Shown piece after piece: positions 1-5,763 of a stretch of 22,059 nt of DNA. The position numbers were made by a program, and so were the translations under genes. This DNA is from a virus: positions 1-22,059 of the IMG/VR virus record IMGVR_UViG_3300044620_000037. One strand, written 5' to 3'. The notes under the pieces were generated by a model that did no database searches, was not told the origin of the DNA, and worked only from the letters and a program-made list of their open reading frames with translations. How positions within the stretch are numbered: position 1 is the first letter of the stretch; the number at the start of each line of letters is the position of its first letter.

Positions 1-712
1 CGTTATCGAAGTTATCGAACCACCAGTCGCGCTGTGGGAGAAATACCGGAGTAGCGGTTGTACCAAGACCCCATGCATCCCGTCCCCAAGTACCTACACC
101 CCAGCCGTATCCGGCAGTTGTTATAGCGTTACCGGGTTCAATCTCGAAACCTATAATGATTGCAGTGCCACCCGTGTTGCTCACCGTTGAGGTGGCAGCG
201 GTAGCTACTTCGTAGGAAAAAGAGTCGGTGTCTATGACCGTGATTTTATAGTTGCCGTTGAGCTGCGACGAGGGGATGCCGCCCACAGGGCCAGAAATAC
301 CGCTTATCTCTACGTAGCTATCTGAAGTAGCACCGTGGGCGACCGCTAGGTTTATGGTAACTGTACGGGAACCGTTTACTACATTCACGCTATTGTTGGT
401 ATCCGGTGTATCCAACGTAGGGTCAACACTGCGTAGCGGCGTGATATCAAAGAAGTTACCACCGGCCTCTATGTACAGCTTCTCGTTCGTGCCCACAGCA
501 AGCAGATTATCGCTGTAAGAAGTAATCCAGCTCCATAGCTGGCGGCATACGCCGATAAATGATATCGACGAACCCTTCTCCCACCCACCCAGTTTCTGGG
601 GGTAGCCCGACCGGAACCTAATCTTGTCGCACTCATACCAGCCGCCCTCGCCAGAGTAGTTAGTCTGGTCGCGGTTTACACCAGGCTTAAACTGGAGTTT
701 GATGAATGGCAT
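1..712 (-). CDS. Large tail structural protein, nozzle-like (C-terminus outside window)
   Basis: The frame opens at ATG 710-712 and runs without a stop to base 1, giving 237 codons; the rest lies beyond the left edge. The start overlaps the stop of the preceding gene as TAATG. The N-terminus (MPFIKLQFKPGVNRD, then GEGGWYECDKIRFRSGYPQK and LGGWEKG) resembles a protein I know from many environmental short-tailed phages. There it follows the adaptor genes and probably forms the tail nozzle or stabilises packaged DNA, as P22 gp10 or T7 gp12 do. Residues about 105-190 look like an inserted Ig-like beta module (AHGATSDSYVEISG, YKITVIDTDSF) related to one in the gene at 15559-16032. Further on are Trp/Gly-rich segments (GYGWGVGTWGRDAWG). 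The structural role is well supported; the exact nozzle assignment is inferred. Confidence 0.8.
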   Translation of the reverse strand, partial: MPFIKLQFKPGVNRDQTNYSGEGGWYECDKIRFRSGYPQKLGGWEKGSSISFIGVCRQLWSWITSYSDNLLAVGTNEKLYIEAGGNFFDITPLRSVDPTLDTPDTNNSVNVVNGSRTVTINLAVAHGATSDSYVEISGISGPVGGIPSSQLNGNYKITVIDTDSFSYEVATAATSTVSNTGGTAIIIGFEIEPGNAITTAGYGWGVGTWGRDAWGLGTTATPVFLPQRDWWFDNFDN

Positions 713-1287
713 TACGCGCTCCGCAGTGCTTCTAGTTCAACTACCCAAGTACCAAGGACTGTAGTGGTGCCTATTTTACGTACTTGAAATTCAAGGGTCG
801 TGAATTTACTACCAGAAGATATCTGCTCTATGTACCAGTCACGGGTGGTGCCTAACGACAGCCAAGTGTCTACGATACCGCTGCCCGGAAAGAGCGTTCC
901 CCCCAAGAGCGTGGCGTATACTTCGTACTGATTAGCAACGCTTGTGGGTGTCGCCCACTGCTCCAACTCATTGGTTATAAACGACGAAGTTTCTATTGAA
1001 TACACACGACCGTTACTGTTAATCTGATACCCAACAAGTGCGCTATCTGGCACTACTGCGATGTCTATAAGGGACTGGCCGGTAAACTCTATGACGACCG
1101 CAGTCGTACCGTAAAAGTTTCGGATGCTGATTGCACCAGATGAAGGCACAGCACCATAAGTACCCGTTGTCCCAGCAGGGACAAAGCTACCACCAGCATA
1201 ATACTCACTTAGTGATATGGGGTTGCTACCACCAAACTCACCTTGGATGTCGGATAGCGATAGCGGTCCACTAGATGGAAGAGGCAT
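712..1287 (-). CDS. Phage tail-associated structural protein, 191 aa
   Basis: Starts at ATG 1285-1287 in a TAATG overlap with the upstream fibre gene, and its own stop overlaps the next start in the same way. The N-terminus contains two versions of a short motif: PSSGPLSLSDIQGEFGG near residue 4 and PSSGAISIRNFYG near residue 48, separated by a Gly/Thr-rich linker. This PSSG(x)(I/L)S motif is common at the start of phage tail or fibre accessory proteins. The rest is beta-rich with no catalytic motif, signal peptide or membrane segment. Position between a fibre gene and the nozzle-like gene suggests a minor tail or fibre-attachment component. No precise function can be assigned. Confidence 0.75.
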   Translation of the reverse strand: MPLPSSGPLSLSDIQGEFGGSNPISLSEYYAGGSFVPAGTTGTYGAVPSSGAISIRNFYGTTAVVIEFTGQSLIDIAVVPDSALVGYQINSNGRVYSIETSSFITNELEQWATPTSVANQYEVYATLLGGTLFPGSGIVDTWLSLGTTRDWYIEQISSGSKFTTLEFQVRKIGTTTVLGTWVVELEALRSA

Positions 1288-2783
1288 TAGATGCTCCCGT
1301 AGGCTGTGACGTTGTTCTTGCCGGTGAAGTTACCAGTGCTGTCTAGCACGGCAATAGTGGTGCCGTTGTACTGGAAGAGCAGGTTGGTGCCCGACTGCAC
1401 AACCGAGAAGTTTGCCGCCACGAGATTAGCCGCGTTCGTGGCATTGGTAGCGTTCGTCGCATTGGTAGCGTTCGTCGCATTGGTAGCTGTTGTAGCCGAT
1501 GTTGCACTTGTAGCTGTTGCTGCGTTGCCGCTGATGTTGATACCCCAAGTGCCCGTAGCCCCGGAACCACCAGTGGAAGGAACATCAAGCGCAGTGCGTG
1601 CGTTTGCTGCTGTAGTAGCACCAGTACCACCATTGCCGATTGCAAGAGTACCTGTGATTTGTGTTGCTAGGCTAACACCGGAGAGCGTGCCGCCAAGAGT
1701 GAGATTACCTGAGCTAGTAACGCTACCGCTAAGTGTAATGCCGTTGACTGAGCCAGTGCCGCCTACCGACGTAACAGTACCAGCATTGCTGGTGTAACCA
1801 CTTGGGTTGGACGCAGGATATGCACCGAGGTTAGTAAGTGCTTGGGCAGCGGATGTAGCGTTCGTACCGCCATTGGCGATAGGTAGAGTGCCTGTGACTT
1901 GCGTCGTAAGGCTGACACCCGAAAGTGTGCCGCCAAGAGTGAGTGAGCCAGATGTAGTGACTGTGCCGGTGAGCGTGAGGCCGTTGACCGTGCCTGTACC
2001 CGCTACGCTAGTAACCGAACCATTACCTGTGCCCGCGCCAAGATTAGACCGAGCAGTCGCCGCATCGGTTGCGCCTGTGCCGCCATTGGCTACCGCCAGA
2101 GCAGTGCCAGACCAGTTAGAGTTGTTAATAGATGATAGTACAGCAAGAGAACCGAGACCAAAGTTAGTCCGCGCACCCGCAGCGTCAGAAGCACCTGTAC
2201 CGCCATCAGCAACAGCTAGGTCAGTAATGCCTGTAATTGAGCCGCCAGTGATGGTGACGGCGTTTGAGTTCTGCGTGGAGATTGTGCCAAGACCAAGGTT
2301 AGTCCGTGCACCCGAAGCAGTGTTGGAGCCTGTGCCGCCTGAGAGAACCGGAAGCGCTGTGCCAAGCGTAAGCGACGTGAGGTGAGAAGTTGCATCCACT
2401 ACGTTAGTGGCATCGCTGTAGACCCACATGGTCTTACCTGCTGGAACCGTTATGCCTGTACCCGCAGCTGTTTTTACGACAATGCTATCCGCGCAGTCGT
2501 TCTGCACAATGTAAGGCTTCTCAATGCTGGGGACCACGAGGTTGCGGGTCGAGCCGCCTGTCGTGCCGGTGCAGCGCAAGCGCATATTGCGCGCAGCTTG
2601 CGTAGTGTTAGTATCTGTTAGTGTAAGTGTGACGTTGGCACTGGAAAACGTAACGTCGGCAGAGCCAACAATGGCCTCCTCGAGCGCAGTGCCTAAGTTG
2701 ATGTTGGTGACGTTACCCCATGTGGTGCTGTTCTCACCCGTGGCCATCAACTGGATTTTAAGGTTGCTGTAGGTACTTGCCAT
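1287..2783 (-). CDS. Tail fibre protein with GGTGAT repeats, 498 aa
   Basis: Start ATG 2781-2783 lies behind AAGGAACGAAG, which overlaps the upstream stop. The N-terminus (MASTYSNLKIQLMATGENST, residues 1-20, then TWGNVTNINL) is a widespread phage fibre anchor-type sequence. From about residue 145 come five copies of the fibre repeat GGTG(A/S)(T/S/N)xAxxARxNLG, at about 149, 194, 234, 305 and 386. Residues 255-320 and 335-400 are a tandem duplication offset by 80 residues. A Thr/Ala/Asn-rich stretch (ATN repeated, about 433-450) precedes a short C-terminal domain (NLLFQYNGTTIAVLDSTGNF). No S74 chaperone is present, unlike the larger fibre at 5764-9321. Receptor binding is likely, but the repeats could also make this a structural shaft. 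Confidence 0.85.
   Translation of the reverse strand: MASTYSNLKIQLMATGENSTTWGNVTNINLGTALEEAIVGSADVTFSSANVTLTLTDTNTTQAARNMRLRCTGTTGGSTRNLVVPSIEKPYIVQNDCADSIVVKTAAGTGITVPAGKTMWVYSDATNVVDATSHLTSLTLGTALPVLSGGTGSNTASGARTNLGLGTISTQNSNAVTITGGSITGITDLAVADGGTGASDAAGARTNFGLGSLAVLSSINNSNWSGTALAVANGGTGATDAATARSNLGAGTGNGSVTSVAGTGTVNGLTLTGTVTTSGSLTLGGTLSGVSLTTQVTGTLPIANGGTNATSAAQALTNLGAYPASNPSGYTSNAGTVTSVGGTGSVNGITLSGSVTSSGNLTLGGTLSGVSLATQITGTLAIGNGGTGATTAANARTALDVPSTGGSGATGTWGINISGNAATATSATSATTATNATNATNATNATNATNAANLVAANFSVVQSGTNLLFQYNGTTIAVLDSTGNFTGKNNVTAYGSI
1434..1487 (-). repeat. Three 18-bp tandem repeats inside the fibre gene
   Basis: Three consecutive 18-bp units reading gttcgtCgcattggtagc on the plus strand; the first differs by one base (gttcgtGgc). 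On the coding strand they give the repeated Ala-Thr-Asn triplets of the fibre. The length is a multiple of three, so copy-number change would keep the frame. Confidence 0.9.
1584..2021 (-). repeat. Tandem duplication of about 200 bp, offset 240 bp, in the fibre gene
   Basis: Bases 1584-1781 and 1824-2021 encode two copies of the same block (residues 335-400 and 255-320). Both include the 11-residue string LTLGGTLSGVS and end in a GGT(G/N)AT repeat. The offset is exactly 80 codons. The copies have diverged at many third positions, so the duplication is old or was kept by selection rather than fresh. Confidence 0.85.
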
Positions 2784-2792
2784 CTTCGTTCC

Positions 2793-3497
2793 TTACGTCG
2801 GTATCTGGGCCCAGATTACTGTGTTTCCGTCGTTGACCTGTGTCCAGTTATCCGTTTGGGTATCATTAACCGGCGTCCAGTTTGGTGTTTGGTTGTCATT
2901 AATAATGCCCCACACTAACGGAGTTGTGACTACTGCAGCAGCTTGTACACCAACGAGGAATACTTTACAACTGGCTACTACGCTAGTGGTTCCTATCTGA
3001 CCGGTAGCTTCTACACCCGTGACCGGCACAACTTTCGGTATGCGTACGACGACGGAGTTAAGTAGTGCGGAGGCTTCGACGCCTGTAACCGCAACAACGG
3101 CCTTGGATGAAGTAGTAACCGAACCGATTGCACCTGACGCAGTTAAGCCGGAAACTGATACGTTTGCGTCTGCGGATGCAAAGACGGTGCCTAGAAGAGC
3201 TTGAGCGGATACAGAGGTAAGTGCTGTGGTAGACGCTGCACGGACAAGTACGGAACCAACGGAGGCTGTAGCCTCTACGCCTGTCGGGAATACCTTAAAG
3301 ATAGTCCTGACTTCAACCGTGCCGATTTCACCGACACCATCTACGTCATTAGGGTCTACGGATATACTGCCGCCCGCAGCAACGCCCACGCCATCGTCGA
3401 TGACGTCAAGCTCAAACCCGACTAGCTCTACGACTACCCGGTTAGTTTCTTTGATATCGGAAAATGCTGACCCTGCGAAAGGAGAGAAACCGAACAT
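2793..3497 (-). CDS. Repeat-built phage structural protein, 234 aa
   Basis: ATG 3495-3497 follows a strong GGAGGGAG ribosome site. The first 20 residues (MFGFSPFAGSAFSDI) look like an attachment segment. From about residue 50 the protein is built of seven units with a strict 22-residue period. The motif (T/S)GVEA(T/S)xxxG(S/T)V starts at about 50, 72, 94, 116, 138, 160 and 182, with Gly at 59, 81, 103, 125 and 169. The C-terminus (200-232) has three 11-residue units of the form NDxQTxNWTxV. Such short beta repeats suggest a solenoid or trimeric fibre shaft. Its position between the lysis genes and the 498-residue fibre supports a tail or fibre role. No enzyme motif is visible. Confidence 0.8.
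   Translation of the reverse strand: MFGFSPFAGSAFSDIKETNRVVVELVGFELDVIDDGVGVAAGGSISVDPNDVDGVGEIGTVEVRTIFKVFPTGVEATASVGSVLVRAASTTALTSVSAQALLGTVFASADANVSVSGLTASGAIGSVTTSSKAVVAVTGVEASALLNSVVVRIPKVVPVTGVEATGQIGTTSVVASCKVFLVGVQAAAVVTTPLVWGIINDNQTPNWTPVNDTQTDNWTQVNDGNTVIWAQIPT
2802..2900 (-). repeat. Three 33-bp (11-residue) repeats at the C-terminus of the 22-residue-repeat protein
   Basis: The units encode NDNQTPNWTPV, NDTQTDNWTQV and NDGNTVIWAQI. Asn-Asp at positions 1-2 and Trp at position 8 are invariant. Similar Asp/Gln/Trp end repeats occur in other phage structural proteins. Confidence 0.85.
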
Positions 3498-3541
3498 TAT
3501 TTAGTCTCCCTCCTTCCTAAAATTAAGGGCTTGGGTTGATT

Positions 3542-3709
3542 TTAGCTACCCAGATATTGTGAGATTAATGTTAGAACCGTGGCGATACCTGCAAGTGCAG
3601 CAGCTATACGTGCCTTTATCCCGAAACGTGGTGATGCTACATCTTCCATAGGCAATATCTTGCCTGCGGTTTCTTCGCCTTTACGTTGTAGCTTACTTTT
3701 CCAATCCAT
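3542..3709 (-). CDS. Small membrane protein in the lysis region, 55 aa
   Basis: The frame extends upstream, but the best start is ATG 3707-3709 (MDWKSKLQRKG), because AAGGAG lies 8 bases before it. Two upstream start candidates overlap that ribosome site. The protein is basic at the N-terminus and has one hydrophobic segment near the C-terminus (IAAALAGIATVLTLI, about residues 36-50). It follows the endolysin gene directly, so a holin-type or lysis-accessory role is possible. This rests on topology and neighbours only; I do not recognise the family. Confidence 0.6.
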   Translation of the reverse strand: MDWKSKLQRKGEETAGKILPMEDVASPRFGIKARIAAALAGIATVLTLISQYLGS

Positions 3710-3720
3710 CGTCATTCTCC

Positions 3721-4332
3721 TTACAACCAAGCAGCGTACTTCTTGGTCTTGAGTTTGCGGTCGTCGAGGCCGTGTGTACCACCATTGATGCGTTTTGTCA
3801 GTGCAAGTATTGAGGCGTCGTTTACGCCTTGGTCACAGATGCCCCACAGTTTGTTCCGGTCGAAGAACCATAGAGCACTTTCAAAGGCGAGTTCTGTGGC
3901 GACAAGGTCTGGGTTGTCCATCACTTCGGGGCGTCCGATGTACTTAGAAAACTCAAAATAGTTAGATTTTCCAGTGAGTTGGAGGGCACCCCTGCCCCGA
4001 AATTTCCATCCGTCGCCAGATGCTTCGTCACCATTACCCATGCGATTTGCATAGACGCGGTTGGCAATCTTCTCTGGCTTACGCTCGTAGGCACGAGCCA
4101 GCGCGTCGGTTGGAAAGTACTTACCGAATATGCCGCGCAAGCCCTTGGCACTGTAGTTCAGGTTCTCGCTGAACGCTTTGAAGTTGCCCGACTCATGTGC
4201 CGTTTGAGCAAAGAAATGCGCAGCGCGGTTCTTGTTCAGCTTGAAGTGAGCGCAGGCGGATTTCAATGTCCCCGGTCCGAACGCACCATCTGGATGGCAT
4301 CCGCATTTACTTTGTAGATTTATAAGGCTCAT
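3721..4332 (-). CDS. Endolysin, glycoside hydrolase family 19 (chitinase-like)
   Basis: Probably a muralytic enzyme that cuts the glycan strands of peptidoglycan at lysis. From ATG 4330-4332 the protein has 203 residues. That start overlaps the previous stop as ATGA; an in-frame TTG at 4350 is less likely. GH19 hallmarks are AHFFAQTAHESGNF (residues 38-51), with the presumed catalytic Glu47, and FRGRGALQLTGKSNY (111-125), which forms the substrate-cleft region. An N-terminal stretch (LQSKCGCHPDGAFGPGT, residues 6-22) recalls a small peptidoglycan-binding element. There is no signal peptide, so release would need the adjacent holin-like proteins. The length fits single-domain phage GH19 endolysins. 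Confidence 0.88.
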   Translation of the reverse strand: MSLINLQSKCGCHPDGAFGPGTLKSACAHFKLNKNRAAHFFAQTAHESGNFKAFSENLNYSAKGLRGIFGKYFPTDALARAYERKPEKIANRVYANRMGNGDEASGDGWKFRGRGALQLTGKSNYFEFSKYIGRPEVMDNPDLVATELAFESALWFFDRNKLWGICDQGVNDASILALTKRINGGTHGLDDRKLKTKKYAAWL

Positions 4333-4826
4333 TTGCCAGCACTCCGCCAATCAGGGAAATCATTTTCATCAACTACGCCGTCGCCGTTTGCGTCATAACG
4401 CAGGTCGTTGCGATACTTTTCCCAAGGCTCCATATCGTCATCTTCGTCTACTTCAGGTTCGTCGATAAAGACTGTGCCGTTCGGGTCGCTGTAAGGTACG
4501 AAAGCAGGTGTGGTCACGCCTAGTGGTGCTTCTGGTTCTGGCGCTTCTGGCTCTGGCGCAGGCTCTTTGTCCCGTGCATTAGCGTTGAGGCTCAAACCGC
4601 CAAGCAGGCCGACGAAAGCACCGATGATTGTCTGGAAGGCAGGATTAATCATCTCAAGAATGGCAGTGCTATCCAGAACTTCATTAGGGGCAAACAGACC
4701 TACGGCCAGTGTCAACACAACCACAAGGATAACTGCAGACAGCGTAACGATTGCCACGCGCACGACAAACTCAACGGTGTCATTGACACCATCGCTCTTA
4801 CTTTCAAAACTATTAAGGAAGCTCAT
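4329..4826 (-). CDS. Holin-like membrane protein with acidic tail and EF-hand-type loop, 165 aa
   Basis: An in-frame upstream extension exists, but ATG 4824-4826 (MSFLNSFESK) is preferred, with AAGGATAAAGAAG before it. Two hydrophobic segments (about 20-45 and 63-82) are followed by a long Pro/Glu-rich acidic tail (APEPEAPEPEAP, 90-101). Near the end, D145-D156 (DANGDGVVDEND) fits a canonical EF-hand or dockerin calcium loop, with acidic or Asn ligands at positions 1, 3, 5, 9 and 12. The second membrane segment (INPAFQTIIGAFVGLLGG) matches that of the upstream gene, so the two are probably paralogues. Overlap with the upstream gene (14 bp) and with the GH19 endolysin (4 bp) puts it in the lysis cassette. 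Holin or holin antagonist is inferred. Confidence 0.7.
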   Translation of the reverse strand: MSFLNSFESKSDGVNDTVEFVVRVAIVTLSAVILVVVLTLAVGLFAPNEVLDSTAILEMINPAFQTIIGAFVGLLGGLSLNANARDKEPAPEPEAPEPEAPLGVTTPAFVPYSDPNGTVFIDEPEVDEDDDMEPWEKYRNDLRYDANGDGVVDENDFPDWRSAGK

Positions 4827-5091
4827 CTTCTTTATCCTTCTTTTTCTTTTGCATAGCACCGCTGCCCTGCCCGGCCATAAGTCCTGCCAATGCACCTACG
4901 ATAAACGTAGCTATCGGGTTAATAAGCTTAAAAAACTCAGCGTCATTCGGGGACTGCCCCTCCATCGGCTGCGACACAAACACCAGTGAGTATAACACTG
5001 TAGCTACAATAAACGTGAGCGTCAGCGACAGCACGATGCCGACGATGAACCGCAGCAATTCCTCCGGCGTCCATTCGCTAGTGGGCTTCAT
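4813..5091 (-). CDS. Holin-like two-span membrane protein, 92 aa
   Basis: ATG 5089-5091 (MKPTSEWTPEELL) is preferred to an in-frame GTG four codons upstream that lacks a ribosome site. It overlaps the lipoprotein gene by 14 bp. Two membrane segments (about 14-41 and 59-78) are separated by a short polar loop (SQPMEGQSPNDAEFF). The tail is strongly charged (QKKKKDKEDE). Two spans plus a charged cytoplasmic tail is a common class II holin layout. The next gene repeats the INPxxxxI(V/I)GA pattern of the second span. The family is not certain; a holin is the simplest reading given the GH19 endolysin two genes later. Confidence 0.65.
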   Translation of the reverse strand: MKPTSEWTPEELLRFIVGIVLSLTLTFIVATVLYSLVFVSQPMEGQSPNDAEFFKLINPIATFIVGALAGLMAGQGSGAMQKKKKDKEDELP

Positions 5092-5266
5092 GTTCTTCTT
5101 CACCTGTATTTATCAACCACTCAGTGCAATAACCCATAGCGATACACCGAGGCTTCTTGCAGAGTTCATCTTCCCAATTTGCTGGGTCTTGACAATCATA
5201 GCGGTAGCGGTCTTCGCACCCCAAAAGTAGCAGCGAAGCCACGATAAGGGATGCGAAGCGCCACAT
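5078..5266 (-). CDS. Small phage lipoprotein, 62 aa
   Basis: ATG 5264-5266 (MWRFASLIV) overlaps the previous stop as TAATG. A longer in-frame opening upstream lies inside the preceding gene and is not used. The first 17 residues form a lipoprotein signal peptide with lipobox LLGC (Cys17). The mature part has five cysteines (CQDP, CKKPRC, MGYCTEW, plus the lipidated one) and an acidic end (GEEEHE). It should be anchored in an inner- or outer-membrane leaflet, which implies a diderm host. The gene sits just before the holin-like genes. An outer-membrane spanin (Rz1-like) is one possibility, but the protein is not proline-rich and no inner-membrane partner overlaps it, so the role is open. Confidence 0.75.
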   Translation of the reverse strand: MWRFASLIVASLLLLGCEDRYRYDCQDPANWEDELCKKPRCIAMGYCTEWLINTGEEEHEAH

Positions 5267-5433
5267 TAGTCTTGCTCGCCTACAGTTTCTTGAGCCGCTG
5301 CTGGCACTTGCGCTTCGGCTTGCTGCTTGATTTTTACTACGAGAGGCCATGCGCCGGAAGACGTGGGCAGATTGCCGAGCGTCTGAAGGACGGCGTTAAC
5401 TTCTTCGATGTTTAGGGTAAGCTTGATATCCAT
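5266..5433 (-). CDS. Conserved small phage protein, 55 aa
   Basis: A short gene read directly from the sequence: MDIKLTLNIEEVNAVLQTLG, then NLPTSSGAWPLVVKIKQQAE, ending VGEQD. Start ATG 5431-5433 overlaps the upstream stop as TAATG and has GGAG at suitable distance; its stop overlaps the lipoprotein start the same way. The protein is probably a helical hairpin around a PTSSGAWPL turn. Near-identical patterns (LTLEEVNxxLxxLGxxPTSxGxWPL) recur in phage structural regions, as far as I remember. Function unknown. The overlaps on both sides and the familiar pattern make it a real gene despite its size. Confidence 0.8.
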   Translation of the reverse strand: MDIKLTLNIEEVNAVLQTLGNLPTSSGAWPLVVKIKQQAEAQVPAAAQETVGEQD

Positions 5434-5762
5434 TATTCACTCCATGGTAACGGGGGCGTGACAACAGGAGGATTGATTTGGTCTGCAATCTGCTGCGCCA
5501 CATTCGCTTCATAGCTTGCAACTTGCTCTTCGCCAAGGGCGGCTTGCACCCAGCCGATGACCTGCGCTTCGGTGAGGTCTGCATACGGTGTGAACGGAGC
5601 GTCGGGGTCGATAGCTACGCCCTGTGAGCCATACACGCTACCTACGTATGTGCCGTCCGTGCCAGTGAGCGTCCAGTGGACGTTGAAGACCACATCGGTT
5701 TCGCCATCTTCTTCAGGGTATGCGTCCATCTGCACGACGGCCCAAGTGTTCGTAATGGTCAT
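5433..5762 (-). CDS. DUF7936-like phage protein, 109 aa
   Basis: ATG 5760-5762 lies one base after the fibre stop, behind AAGGAAACTAAA. The N-terminal half is beta-rich (TNTWAVVQMDAYPEEDGETD, then VVFNVHWTLTGTDGTYVGS). The C-terminal half is helical (TEAQVIGWVQAALGE) and ends in a proline-rich tail (NPPVVTPPLPW). This arrangement is familiar from small proteins encoded just after tail fibres in aquatic phages, which I recall as DUF7936; the family name is from memory. A fibre-assembly or virion-accessory role fits the neighbourhood but is not shown. Confidence 0.75.
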   Translation of the reverse strand: MTITNTWAVVQMDAYPEEDGETDVVFNVHWTLTGTDGTYVGSVYGSQGVAIDPDAPFTPYADLTEAQVIGWVQAALGEEQVASYEANVAQQIADQINPPVVTPPLPWSE

Positions 5763-5763
5763 T

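Noticed and set aside
1434-1487. Possible CRISPR-like array from short regular repeats
   Set aside because: The 18-bp units have no spacers, keep a coding frame and encode an Ala-Thr-Asn run.
1306-2385. Long plus-strand open frames (163 and 192 codons) opposite the fibre gene
   Set aside because: They are antisense to a repetitive Gly/Thr/Ala-rich gene, give Pro/Val-rich low-complexity products, lack ribosome sites and clash with an intact minus-strand fibre.
3517-3545. Inverted repeat ctaaaat/attttag between the small membrane gene and the 22-residue-repeat gene
   Set aside because: It is 7 bp, A/T-rich, has a 15-base loop and no following T-run, so it is too weak to call a terminator or operator.
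5267-5350. Longer start for the lipoprotein (28 extra Ser/Arg-rich residues)
   Set aside because: It lies inside the 55-residue gene and would bury the lipoprotein signal peptide; the ATG in the TAATG overlap places the lipobox correctly.
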